Shown: in pieces, positions 55,430-63,542 of the stretch
How positions within the stretch are numbered: the first letter of the stretch is position 1
How the letters are laid out: every line of letters begins with the position of its first letter
Source of the DNA: Roseicella aerolata
GTDB lineage: Bacteria; Pseudomonadota; Alphaproteobacteria; Acetobacterales; Acetobacteraceae
NCBI RefSeq assembly: GCF_020523605.1
Contig: NZ_JAJAQI010000003.1
Coordinates: forward strand, 1 to 64,000
Reading direction: 5' to 3'
DNA: 64,000 bases
The notes under the pieces: model-generated
Told to the model about the DNA's origin: nothing
The model's database searches: none
Seen by the model: only the letters and a program-made list of their open reading frames with translations
Program-made: the position numbers and the translations under genes

Positions 55430-56218
55430 CTATCGCGCGAAGTCCGGCGCCTCCTGCATCAGGATCCGCTTCACGCTCTCCAGGTGCAGGCGGGCGCTCT
55501 CGCGGTCGCCCTCCCGCATCTGCTCATAGGTCCTGCGCGCCATCTCCGGCGGCACGACCTTCAGCGGGCGGTTCATGGTCATGGCGAGCCGCTGCACCTC
55601 GCAGGCGCGCTCGAGGTAGTAGAGGTCGTCCCAGGCCTCGGCGATGGTCGGGCCCAGCACCATGACGCCATGGTTCTTCATGAAGACGATGTCCGCCTCC
55701 CCGATCGAGGTGGCGATGCGGTCGCCCTCCCTCTCGTCCAGCGCCAGCCCGCCATACTCCTCATCGACCACCGTGCGGCCGTAGAATTTCAGGGCCGTCT
55801 GCCCGGCCCAGACCAGCGGCGGGCCCTCCAGCATCGCCAGCGCGGTCGCGTTCGGCATATGGGTGTGGAAGGCCGCCCTGGCGCGCGGCACGTTCTTGTG
55901 GACGCGGGCATGGATGTAGAAGGCCGTTGCCTCCGGCACGCCCTCGCCGGCCACCACATTGCCGTGGAAGTCGCAGACCAGCAGGCGGGAGGCGGTGATC
56001 TCCGCGAAGGCCCAGCCATAGGGGTTCACCAGGAACAGGTCGTCCCGCCCCGGCACCACGAAGCTGAGGTGGTTGCAGATCCCCTCATGCAGGCCGAGCT
56101 TCGCCGCCATGCGGAAGCAGGCGGCGAGGTCGATCCGCGCCTGCTGCACCGCATCGGCGTCGAGGTCGCTGTTGCGGAGGATGGCGGGCGCCTTCGCGCC
56201 CCCGAAGGCATGGGCCAT
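55430..56218 (-). CDS. class II aldolase/adducin domain protein
   Basis: A 262-residue zinc aldolase-like protein. The metal histidines are in HTHMPN (H118, H120) with a third His in FMKNHGVMVLG near 183, and a conserved Glu in VPEATAFYIH (E96). Such enzymes cleave or epimerise sugar phosphates or hydroxy acids, and some are decarboxylase-like. The start is the ATG at MAHAFGGAK; the frame extends upstream without homology. The neighbours do not identify the substrate. Confidence 0.88.
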   Translation of the reverse strand: MAHAFGGAKAPAILRNSDLDADAVQQARIDLAACFRMAAKLGLHEGICNHLSFVVPGRDDLFLVNPYGWAFAEITASRLLVCDFHGNVVAGEGVPEATAFYIHARVHKNVPRARAAFHTHMPNATALAMLEGPPLVWAGQTALKFYGRTVVDEEYGGLALDEREGDRIATSIGEADIVFMKNHGVMVLGPTIAEAWDDLYYLERACEVQRLAMTMNRPLKVVPPEMARRTYEQMREGDRESARLHLESVKRILMQEAPDFAR

Positions 56219-56407
56219 GGCGGGACTCCCGGTCGTTCCCGCGGAGGCTAGAACCGTTCGCCGAAGGGCGGAAGCATCCGCCGGTGCCGCGTTCCACCGG
56301 CCTGCATCCATCCGGACCGATATGATCCTGCCACCTGGCGCGCAGCCGCCGCACCGGCCCGGCGGGCGATGCCGGAGGGCGGAAGTCGGGGCGTCCGCGG
56401 CGCGGCC

Positions 56408-56674
56408 TCAATACGGATAGCTGCGCCAGCCCTGGCGGCGCCAGCGCTGGTACTCCCAGCGCTCGATCTGGTCGCGGGTCAGGTTGCGGCGGGCCTCCCG
56501 CGGGCCGTTCCAGAAGCGGTCGGCCGCCTCCTTCTCCCGCTGCCGGTCCCAGAACCCTTCCAGCTGCCGCTGGCGCTCGGCCGGGCTGGCGGCGGCGGGC
56601 GGGTCCTGCCGGGTGGGCAGCTCCGCGGCGCAGCCGGCCAGCGGCAGCACGGCGAGGAGGGCGCATCGGTGCAT
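56408..56674 (-). CDS. small putative lipoprotein
   Basis: An 88-residue protein with a signal ending in LAGC (MHRCALLAVLPLAGCAAEL), a lipobox for lipid attachment at Cys15. The mature part is charged and helical (RQRQLEGFWDRQREKEAADRFW), and ends in the Trp/Arg/Tyr-rich YQRWRRQGWRSYPY. No domain is known. It is divergent from the VOC gene, starting 78 bases from its start codon. Confidence 0.7.
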   Translation of the reverse strand: MHRCALLAVLPLAGCAAELPTRQDPPAAASPAERQRQLEGFWDRQREKEAADRFWNGPREARRNLTRDQIERWEYQRWRRQGWRSYPY

Positions 56675-56752
56675 GCCAGGGATATCGGGGCCGCCGGCTC
56701 CTCTCGCCAGGGCGTGGCTTGCGCCGACGGCCGAGCCAAGGGAGGATCGGGC

Positions 56753-57175
56753 ATGGCCGATGCCCCTCCACTCGCCGGCGTGCTCGAGACCGCGCTCTAT
56801 GTGGACGACATGGCGCGCGCCCGCGCCTTCTACGAAGGGGCGCTGGGCCTCGCGCCGATGTTCGGCGATGAGCGCCTGACCGCCTATCCCGTGGGTGGCC
56901 GCAGCGCGCTGCTGGTCTTTCTCCGCGGCAGCACGACGGAAACCGTGCACCTGCCGGGCGGCACCATCCCGCCGCATGACGGCGCCGGGCCGGTCCATTG
57001 CGCCCTGGCCATCACCGCCGCCGATCTGCCGGGCTGGGAGGCGCGGCTGGCCGAGCGGGGCGTCGCGATCGAGGGCCGCACCCATTGGCCGCGCGGCAGC
57101 ATCAGCCTTTATTTCCGCGACCCGGACGGGCACCTGCTGGAACTGGCGACGCCTGGCCTCTGGCCCGTCTGGTAG
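56753..57175 (+). CDS. VOC family protein (glyoxalase/bleomycin resistance-like)
   Basis: A 140-residue vicinal oxygen chelate fold protein. It has the two-repeat pattern with ETALYVDDMARARAFYEGALGL (split here by one repeat) at the N terminus, a His in PVHCALAIT (about residue 83) and a Glu in DGHLLELATPG near the end as likely metal ligands. These features are shared with fosfomycin-resistance and glyoxalase-like proteins; the substrate is open. A GGAGGATCGGGC Shine-Dalgarno precedes the ATG. Confidence 0.87.
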   Translation: MADAPPLAGVLETALYVDDMARARAFYEGALGLAPMFGDERLTAYPVGGRSALLVFLRGSTTETVHLPGGTIPPHDGAGPVHCALAITAADLPGWEARLAERGVAIEGRTHWPRGSISLYFRDPDGHLLELATPGLWPVW

Positions 57176-57303
57176 GCCGGGCAGGACCGGCAAGGGCGGT
57201 CCGGCCTTCCTGTCCGAAGGCCGATCCACGGCGGGGCCCGATATCTCCCGACCTGCCGCGATCTGCGCTAGACGGGGACGGAACCGTCCAGGGAAGAACC
57301 GCC

Positions 57304-58095
57304 ATGCCGCTGCCAGGGCTCGAGGGCCTCGACTGCTACCGCGTCGAGGTCGAGGATTTCGTCGCCACCGCCACCATCGACCGCCCCCCGGTGAACGCCC
57401 AGAACGCGAAATTCCGGGAGGAGACCTGCCGGCTCTTCGATGTGCTGCATGACAGCCCGGAGGTCCGCGCGGTGGTCCTGACCGGCGCCGGCCGCGCCTT
57501 CTCCGCCGGCGCCGACCTGAAGGAGCGGCCGGGCATGGCGGAGAGCCGCGGCGCCTATCCCCGCCACAACCGCCTGGTCCGCGCCGCCTTCGATGCCCTG
57601 ATCGAATGCGACAAGCCGATCATCGCCGCGGTCAACGGCGCCGCCATCGGCGCCGGCTGCGTGCTCGCCCTCTGCGCCGACATCATCCTCGTCTCGGAGG
57701 ACAGCTTCATGTCCATGACGGAAGTGGATGTCGGCCTTGCCGGCGGGGTGAAGCATGTGCTGCGGCATTTCGGCCAGTCCGACGCGCGCCTCATGCTCTA
57801 CACCGCGCGCCGCATCAGCGGACCGGAACTGTACCGGATGAATGTTGCCTCCGCCTGCCTGCCCGGCGACAGGCTGCTGGAGGCGGCCAAGGGGATCGCG
57901 CGGGAGATCGCGGGCAAGGTGCCGCTCGCGGTGCGGGCCGCCAAGCGGTCCTTCACCCTGGTCGAGGACATGGCCCTGCATGAGGGCTACCGCTACGAGC
58001 AGACGCAGACCGTCGCCCTGTCCACCACCGAGGACACGAAGGAGGCGCAGCGCGCCTTCGCGGAGAAGCGCAAGCCGGTCTTCAAGGGCCGCTGA
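57304..58095 (+). CDS. enoyl-CoA hydratase/isomerase family protein with one catalytic Glu replaced
   Basis: A 263-residue crotonase-fold enzyme. The oxyanion hole is formed by AFSAGADL (about residues 65-72) and NGAAIGAGC (111-119). The second catalytic Glu (rat E164) is E140 in MTEVDVG, but the position of the first (rat E144) is Val120. It may therefore be an isomerase, decarboxylase or hydrolase rather than a normal hydratase. The start is the ATG after GAAGAACCGCC. It is followed by a decayed palindromic element and a Bug receptor. Confidence 0.87.
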   Translation: MPLPGLEGLDCYRVEVEDFVATATIDRPPVNAQNAKFREETCRLFDVLHDSPEVRAVVLTGAGRAFSAGADLKERPGMAESRGAYPRHNRLVRAAFDALIECDKPIIAAVNGAAIGAGCVLALCADIILVSEDSFMSMTEVDVGLAGGVKHVLRHFGQSDARLMLYTARRISGPELYRMNVASACLPGDRLLEAAKGIAREIAGKVPLAVRAAKRSFTLVEDMALHEGYRYEQTQTVALSTTEDTKEAQRAFAEKRKPVFKGR

Positions 58096-58099
58096 CGCC

Positions 58100-58206
58100 C
58101 GCAGCGGACCGGCATCCGGGACTGAATGCCGATCCGCCGGTGCTCTTTGTTTTTCGGGCAGGATCGCGCATTCGGTCGGTCACGGCCTCCGCGATCCGCT
58201 CTGGCC
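58100..58206. repeat. palindromic intergenic element, copy 4 (decayed, plus orientation)
   Basis: Module A is partly broken (GCAGCGGA...TGAATGCCGATCCGC) and is followed by the module B remnant GATCGCGCATTC...TCCGCGATCCGCTCTGG. The order A then B is that of copy 1. It fills the gap between the crotonase gene and the Bug receptor gene. Confidence 0.65.
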
Positions 58207-58220
58207 GGGAGAATACCAGG

Positions 58221-59192
58221 ATGTCCATGTTGACCCGCCGCGCCGCGCTTGGGGGCCTCGGCGCCCTCGCCCTCGGTGCGCCCGCCCTGGCGCAGCCGCA
58301 GCAGCGCACCATCCGCGCCCTGCTCGGCTGGCCGCCCGGCGGCTCCTCCGACATCGTCTGCCGCACCATGGCGGAGCGCATGCGCGGCCCGCTCGGCGCC
58401 AATATCGTGGTGGAGAACCGGCCGGGCGCCGGCGGGCGCATCGCGCTGGAGGCGATGAAGGGCGCGCCGACGGATGGCAGCCTCTATATCCAGACGCCGG
58501 CCTCCATGCTGGTGATCTACCCGCATCTCTACCGGAGCCTACGCTACGACCCGCTGGCGGATTTCACCCCGGTGACGACGGTCTGCGCCTTTGCCTTCGC
58601 CTTCACCGTGCGCGCCGACCACCCCGCGAGGACGCTGGCGGAATTCGTCGCCTGGGCGAAGGGACGCCAGCAGACCGACTGGGCCAGTCCGTCGCCCGGG
58701 ACGGCGCCGCATTTCATGGGCGTGGAATTCGCGCGGCGGGCCGGGATTGCCCTGAACCACGTGCCCTATCGCGGCGGCGCCCCGGTGATGACCGATGTGC
58801 TGGCCGGGGTCATCAGCGCCGGGATGAACGTGCTGTCGGAGCCGATGCCCTTCCACCAAGCCGGGCAGATGCGCATCCTCGCCATCAGCGCGCCCGCGCG
58901 GTCGCCGCGCCTGCCGGATGTGCCGACCTTCGCGGAGGCGGGCTTCCCCGAACTGACCCGGCAGGAATGGTTCGGCGTGCTGCTGCCCGCCGGCGCGCCG
59001 CAGAATGTGGTGCAGCCGCTGCATGCGGCCCTGGTCGCGGCCGTCCGCACGGCGGAGGTGCAGGAGGTGCTGACACGGCTGGAATTCACGCCGGAGGTGA
59101 TGGAGCCCACCGCCTTCGCCGAGCGCATCCGCGCGGAGCGCGAGAGCTGGGGCCCGATCGTCGCCGCCTCCGGCTTCAGGCCGGAGGAGTAG
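58221..59192 (+). CDS. Bug family tripartite tricarboxylate transporter receptor
   Basis: A 323-residue receptor. The signal MSMLTRRAALGGLGALALG is twin-arginine-like, followed by cleavage after LAQ. The core has RALLGWPPGGSSDIVCRTM, VVENRPGAGGRIALEAM and PYRGGAPVMTDVLAG. The frame is open further upstream into the repeat; I chose the ATG at the signal. It follows a crotonase and precedes a convergent dehydrogenase. The ligand is unknown. Confidence 0.9.
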   Translation: MSMLTRRAALGGLGALALGAPALAQPQQRTIRALLGWPPGGSSDIVCRTMAERMRGPLGANIVVENRPGAGGRIALEAMKGAPTDGSLYIQTPASMLVIYPHLYRSLRYDPLADFTPVTTVCAFAFAFTVRADHPARTLAEFVAWAKGRQQTDWASPSPGTAPHFMGVEFARRAGIALNHVPYRGGAPVMTDVLAGVISAGMNVLSEPMPFHQAGQMRILAISAPARSPRLPDVPTFAEAGFPELTRQEWFGVLLPAGAPQNVVQPLHAALVAAVRTAEVQEVLTRLEFTPEVMEPTAFAERIRAERESWGPIVAASGFRPEE

Positions 59193-59213
59193 GCGAGGCG
59201 GGGCCGGGTCCCG

Positions 59214-60056
59214 TCAGCCCTGCGCCGGCCCACCGAGGAAGCGGGAGAGGGTTGCGGCCTTCTCCCGCGGCCCGGCCTGGTCCGCCGCCATGTCCTCGTA
59301 GAAGCGGGCGATCGCCTGGTAGATCGCCGCCGCCTCCGGCCCGGTGAAATCCGCGATCTCCTCCATCTCGCCCACCCAGCGATAGGCCTTGTCGGGCATG
59401 GGCGGCACCATGCGCCGGAACCAGGCGAGGAGCTGGGGCTGGCTGCGCTCCAGCTCCGCCCGCAGCCCCTCCGCCGCGCCGGCGCGCGTCGCCGCCAGCA
59501 TCATGGCGGAGGAGAGGGCGACCAGCCCCTTGGTGATGCCGGCATAGGACATTTTCAGCGCCGAGGCGGCCCCGATGGGCCCGGGCGTCACCCGGACATC
59601 AAGGCCGTGCTCGCGCAGCGGTGCCAGGCGCTCCGCCTCCTCGCCCGAGACATAGAGGGCCGGGGTGTAGCCGTCCTCGCGCGGCGGGCCGCCGCTGATG
59701 CCGCCATCAACGAAGGCCGCGCCGGTGGGAGCGATGATGGCTGCGACCTCCTTCGCCGTCTCCGGGCTGATTGCGTTGCAGTCCACATACACGGCCTTGC
59801 GCGGCGCGGCGGCGAGGGCCGGCGCCAGCCATTGCGCGCAGGCCCGCGCTTCCGCCGGCGGCAGGACGCTCAGGACGATGTCGGCGCCGGCCATCTCCTC
59901 CGGCGTCGCGTCCCGCATCCCGGCCTCCGCCGCCCGGCGGGCGCTGGCGGCGCTGCGGCCGGCGAGGCTGGTCAGCACCGTGGCGCCGCGCTGCGTCAGG
60001 TGGCGGCCCATGCCGGCGCCCATGGCGCCCTGGGCCTGGATGGCGATGACGGCCAT
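59214..60056 (-). CDS. NAD(P)-dependent dehydrogenase with DUF1932 C-terminal domain
   Basis: A 280-residue protein with an N-terminal 6-phosphogluconate dehydrogenase-like Rossmann domain (MAVIAIQAQGAMGAGMGRHL) and a C-terminal DUF1932 helical domain (about 175-260). The lysine in SALKMSYAGITKGL near 180 corresponds to the catalytic Lys of the 3-hydroxyacid dehydrogenase family. These usually act on beta-hydroxyacids. It is divergent from a receptor-like gene. Confidence 0.87.
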   Translation of the reverse strand: MAVIAIQAQGAMGAGMGRHLTQRGATVLTSLAGRSAASARRAAEAGMRDATPEEMAGADIVLSVLPPAEARACAQWLAPALAAAPRKAVYVDCNAISPETAKEVAAIIAPTGAAFVDGGISGGPPREDGYTPALYVSGEEAERLAPLREHGLDVRVTPGPIGAASALKMSYAGITKGLVALSSAMMLAATRAGAAEGLRAELERSQPQLLAWFRRMVPPMPDKAYRWVGEMEEIADFTGPEAAAIYQAIARFYEDMAADQAGPREKAATLSRFLGGPAQG

Positions 60057-60103
60057 GGCGTGCTTTCCTCCCCTGCAAGGAACCGTCCCGAGGAAGCGGC
60101 ATC

Positions 60104-61003
60104 ATGGACCACCTCACGCTCGCCGTCGTCTCCCGCAACTACTTCAACCTGCCGGCCTGGATCGGGCTGCATGCCGGGCTCTTCGCGGCGGAGGGGCTCG
60201 AGGTCCGGATCGACCATATCGAGGGCATCGAGGAGGTGAACGACCGGCTGCGGGACGGCCGCGCCCAGCTCGCCTATGGCGTGACCGAGCACGTGATCCT
60301 GGAGGCGGAGGCGGGCGGCCGGCAGAAGATCATCGGCGGCAATGTGAACCGCCTGCCCTTCTCCTTCATCGCGCGCCCCGGCATCCGCGATTATGCGGAT
60401 CTGCGCGGCAGGCGGATCGGCGTCTCCTCGCTCCGGGCCGGCTCCTCCTCCCTCATCATCAGGCTGCTGGCGAAGCGCGGGCTGCACTGGCCGGAGGATT
60501 ACGAGCTGGTGCCCTGCGGCCCCATCCTGGCGCGCTGGGACATGCTGCGATCCGGCGGCATCGATGCCGGGCTGCAGGGCGCGCCGCTCGATCATATCGC
60601 GCTCGACCAGGGTTTCGTCAGCCTGGGCAACCCGCGGGAGGAGGTGCCGGAATTCCAGTTCACCAGCCTGGATGTGGATGCCGGCTGGGCGGCGGCGAAC
60701 CGCGACCTGATGCTGCGCTTCTGCCGCGCCTTCCTGCGCGCGCATGAGCGCTTCTACACGGACCAGGAGACCGCCAGCCGCATCGCCATGCAGGAGAGCG
60801 GGATCGAGCGCCGCTATGCCGACCGCGCCTGGGAGGAATACACACGCGACGCCATCTTCCCGCGGGACGGGGAGGCGAGCGAGGCCGGCGTGCAGGCGCT
60901 GATCGAGATCAGCAGCCTGATCCGCGCGCTGCCGGAGCGACCGCGCCGGGCGGCCGATTACATCGACCGCTCCTGGCTGGCCGAGGCGAGGGCCTCGCTG
61001 TGA
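60104..61003 (+). CDS. NMT1/THI5-like substrate-binding protein without a signal peptide
   Basis: A 299-residue type II periplasmic-binding fold protein (MDHLTLAVVSRNYFNLP, then a GLFAAEGLEVR segment near residues 28-38 and GIRDYADLRGRRIGVSSLRAGSSSL). The family normally uses a signal peptide to reach the periplasm for an ABC importer, but this one starts directly with the mature fold and so may be cytosolic or an enzyme. No upstream ATG adds a signal. Its stop overlaps the GTG of the racemase-like gene, so it is coupled to it. Confidence 0.82.
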   Translation: MDHLTLAVVSRNYFNLPAWIGLHAGLFAAEGLEVRIDHIEGIEEVNDRLRDGRAQLAYGVTEHVILEAEAGGRQKIIGGNVNRLPFSFIARPGIRDYADLRGRRIGVSSLRAGSSSLIIRLLAKRGLHWPEDYELVPCGPILARWDMLRSGGIDAGLQGAPLDHIALDQGFVSLGNPREEVPEFQFTSLDVDAGWAAANRDLMLRFCRAFLRAHERFYTDQETASRIAMQESGIERRYADRAWEEYTRDAIFPRDGEASEAGVQALIEISSLIRALPERPRRAADYIDRSWLAEARASL

Positions 61004-61737
61004 CGGGCGGCAGTGTAACCATCGACTACGGCGACCGCGCCCGCATCGGGCTGCTGGTGCCCTCCGGCAACAGCGCGGCGGAGCCGGAGATCCACGCCAT
61101 GCTGCCGCCCGGCGTCACGGCCCTGGTGACGCGGCTGGAACTGCGCGGCAGCTCGGAGGCGGAGCTCACGGCGATGCTGGCGGCGCTGGAGCCGGCGGCC
61201 CGCCTGCTGGCGGATGCCCGGCCGGATCTCATCGGCTTCCACTGCACCGCCGTCTCCACCTTCGCGCCGGAGCGGGCCGGGGGCATCCGCGCGCGGATCG
61301 AGGCCGCCACCGGCCTGCCCGCCTGCAGCACGGCGGACGGCATCCTGGCGGCGCTCGCCGTGCTCGGCCTGCGCCGGGTGCTGCTGGTGACGCCCTATAT
61401 CGAGCCCGTCCATGCGCGGGAGGTCGCCTGGCTGGCGGCGCATGGCATCGAGGTGGCCGGCGGCAGCCATCTGGGCGTCAACACCAATGCGGAAATGGCG
61501 CGCATCCCGCCCGCGACCATCGCCGAACAGGCGAGCGCCGCAGCCCGTGCCGCACCGGATGCGGCGGCCTGCTTCATCAGCTGCACCGCCATCCGCTCGG
61601 CCGGGCTGGTCGCGCCGCTCGAAGCCGCGCTCGGCATGCCCGTTCTCACCAGCAACCAGGTGATGGCCTGGCATGCGCTGCGCCGCCTCGGCATTCGCGA
61701 GGCCGTGCCGGGCTATGGGCAATTGATGGCGCTGTAG
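61000..61737 (+). CDS. maleate isomerase/Asp-Glu racemase family protein
   Basis: A 245-residue protein with the two-cysteine active site of the maleate cis-trans isomerase and arylmalonate decarboxylase family: C82 in GFHCTAVST and C195 in CFISCTAIRS. Such enzymes isomerise maleate to fumarate or decarboxylate malonates. The GTG start overlaps the previous stop. A TRAP system follows, and a C4 dicarboxylate or related acid would suit both, which is inferred only. Confidence 0.88.
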   Translation: MTGGSVTIDYGDRARIGLLVPSGNSAAEPEIHAMLPPGVTALVTRLELRGSSEAELTAMLAALEPAARLLADARPDLIGFHCTAVSTFAPERAGGIRARIEAATGLPACSTADGILAALAVLGLRRVLLVTPYIEPVHAREVAWLAAHGIEVAGGSHLGVNTNAEMARIPPATIAEQASAAARAAPDAAACFISCTAIRSAGLVAPLEAALGMPVLTSNQVMAWHALRRLGIREAVPGYGQLMAL

Positions 61738-61825
61738 GGCCGGCGAGGGGGCTCCAGTGCCGGTTGGCGCGGCATGGCGGCCGGTGCTGACGGCCCGGCC
61801 CGGCGCCGGACGCCTCCGCCACGCG

Positions 61826-61930
61826 GCAGCGGATTGCATTCATGGCTGAACGCCCATCCGCTGGAGCTCTCTGATCTCCCGGCAGATTCACGCTCCCGGG
61901 CGTTCACGCCCGTCCGCGATCCACTCCAGG
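61826..61930. repeat. palindromic intergenic element, copy 5 (plus orientation)
   Basis: Module A GCAGCGGATTGCATTCA...TGAACGCCCATCCGCTG and module B GCAGATTCACG...GGGCGTTCACGCCCG...GCGATCCACTCCA, same order as copies 1 and 4. It lies in the 311-base gap between the isomerase and TRAP genes, in which I see no gene. Confidence 0.8.
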
Positions 61931-62048
61931 CAAGGTGCAGACCGACCCGAGCCCGCTTCTCGCGGGCCCATGGCTTGTTGCGCTGTCGCGGGCCTCTATG
62001 ATCGGCGGCACGCGCCGGCGACAAGCCGGCCATGGGAGAAACGACCCG

Positions 62049-63044
62049 ATGACCAGCCTGACCCGTCGCGGCCTCGGCGCCGCGGCCTTCCTCGCCGGCC
62101 TCGCGCCCGCCCTGCTGCGCGCTCAGGGCAGGACCGTGCTGCGCCTCGGCTGGACCAGCGGCGACGGGGCGCAGGACCCCTATGCCGTCGGCGCCCGCGC
62201 CTTCCAGAAGGCGCTGGCCGCGCGCGTGGGCGACCGGATCGAGGTGCAGCTCTACCCCAACCGCGCCATCGGCGACGAGCGCCCGATGCTGGACGGCATG
62301 CGGCTCGGTACCGTTGATATGGGCGTCATCACCAATGCCGTGATCGCGCAGATCGAGCCGGCCTTCCAGGTGAACGACATGCCCTTCCTCTTCAGCTCGG
62401 AGGCGCAGGCGCATGCGGTGCTGGACGGGCCGGTGGGCGCGCAGCTCCGGCAACGGCTGGAAGCGAAGGGTGTCATCCCGCTCGGCTACATGGAAGGCGG
62501 CTTCCGCCACATGATCAACAATGTCCGCCCGGTCGTGACGCCGGCGGACCTGCGGGGCATCAAGTTCCGCGTGCTGCAGAGCCCGATCTATATCGAGATG
62601 TACCGCAGCCTCGGCGGCAATGCGGTGCCGATGGCCTGGGGCGAGACCTTCACCGCCGTGCAGCAGGGCGCGATCGACGGGCTTGAGATCCCGCTCGGCA
62701 TCATCGACCAGAACAAGTACCACGAGGTGACGAAGTACCTGTCCCTGACCGGCCATATCTACTCCATGATCGGCCTGCTGATCGCCAGGCGCAGCTTCGA
62801 CCGGCTGCCGGCGGACCTGAAGGCGGCGGTGACCGAGGCGGGCGCCGAGGCGACGAAGGAGCAGCGCGCGGCCAATGCCAAGGCCCAGGCCGTGTTCCTG
62901 GATAACCTGAAGCGCAACGGCATGCAGGTGAACGAGGTGCCGGACAAGGCCGCCTTCCGCCGCGGCGTCATGCCGATGTACGAGAGCTTCAAGGGCCAGA
63001 TCGGCGCCGACATCATCCGGGACGCGCTGGCGGCGGTGCAGTAG
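62049..63044 (+). CDS. dctP: TRAP transporter substrate-binding subunit DctP
   Basis: A 331-residue periplasmic receptor of the DctP/TeaA family. The signal MTSLTRRGLGAAAFLAGLAP is twin-arginine-like, with cleavage near LLRAQ. The core has the conserved IKFRVLQSPIYIEM stretch (about residues 173-186) with the Arg that ties the carboxylate of ligands, and PNRAIGDERPMLDG. The start is the ATG at the signal. It is followed with no gap by the permease genes dctQ and dctM. Confidence 0.92.
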   Translation: MTSLTRRGLGAAAFLAGLAPALLRAQGRTVLRLGWTSGDGAQDPYAVGARAFQKALAARVGDRIEVQLYPNRAIGDERPMLDGMRLGTVDMGVITNAVIAQIEPAFQVNDMPFLFSSEAQAHAVLDGPVGAQLRQRLEAKGVIPLGYMEGGFRHMINNVRPVVTPADLRGIKFRVLQSPIYIEMYRSLGGNAVPMAWGETFTAVQQGAIDGLEIPLGIIDQNKYHEVTKYLSLTGHIYSMIGLLIARRSFDRLPADLKAAVTEAGAEATKEQRAANAKAQAVFLDNLKRNGMQVNEVPDKAAFRRGVMPMYESFKGQIGADIIRDALAAVQ

Positions 63045-63542
63045 GTGCCGGTCCTCGGACCGCTGGCGCGCGGCGCGGCCTGGCTGACGCGCGCGAGCAT
63101 CGGCCTCGCCGCCGCGCTGATGCTGGCCGCCATCACCTACCAGGTGGTGATGCGCTACGTCTTCGGCGACACGCCGAGCTGGTCCGAGGAACTGGCCGTG
63201 CTGCTCTTCTCCTGGACCGTGCTCGGCGGCCTCGCGCTCGGCGTGCATGAGGGCTGGCATGTCCGGCTGACCCTGCTGCCGGAACGCCTGCCGCGCGGCG
63301 GCCGCATCCTGGCGGAGCGGCTGACGGATGCGGTGACGGCGGCGCTCGGGCTCTTCCTCGCCTGGTCCGGCTGGCGCTTCCTCGACATCACCGCGGGCAG
63401 CGTTTCGGCCGCCATCGGCTACCCCATCGAGATCCTGAACGCGCTGGCGCCGGTCGCGGGCGCGCTGATGGCGCTGTTCGGGCTGGAACGCGCGCTGCGC
63501 CCCGGTGGCGCACTGCCTGTCGAGGAGCCGCCGGCGGCATGA
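63045..63542 (+). CDS. dctQ: TRAP transporter small permease subunit DctQ
   Basis: A 165-residue membrane protein with four helices (about residues 15-35, 45-65, 87-110, 125-145). It links the receptor to the large permease. The start is a GTG directly after the dctP stop. The stop overlaps the dctM ATG (ATGA). Confidence 0.9.
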   Translation: MPVLGPLARGAAWLTRASIGLAAALMLAAITYQVVMRYVFGDTPSWSEELAVLLFSWTVLGGLALGVHEGWHVRLTLLPERLPRGGRILAERLTDAVTAALGLFLAWSGWRFLDITAGSVSAAIGYPIEILNALAPVAGALMALFGLERALRPGGALPVEEPPAA

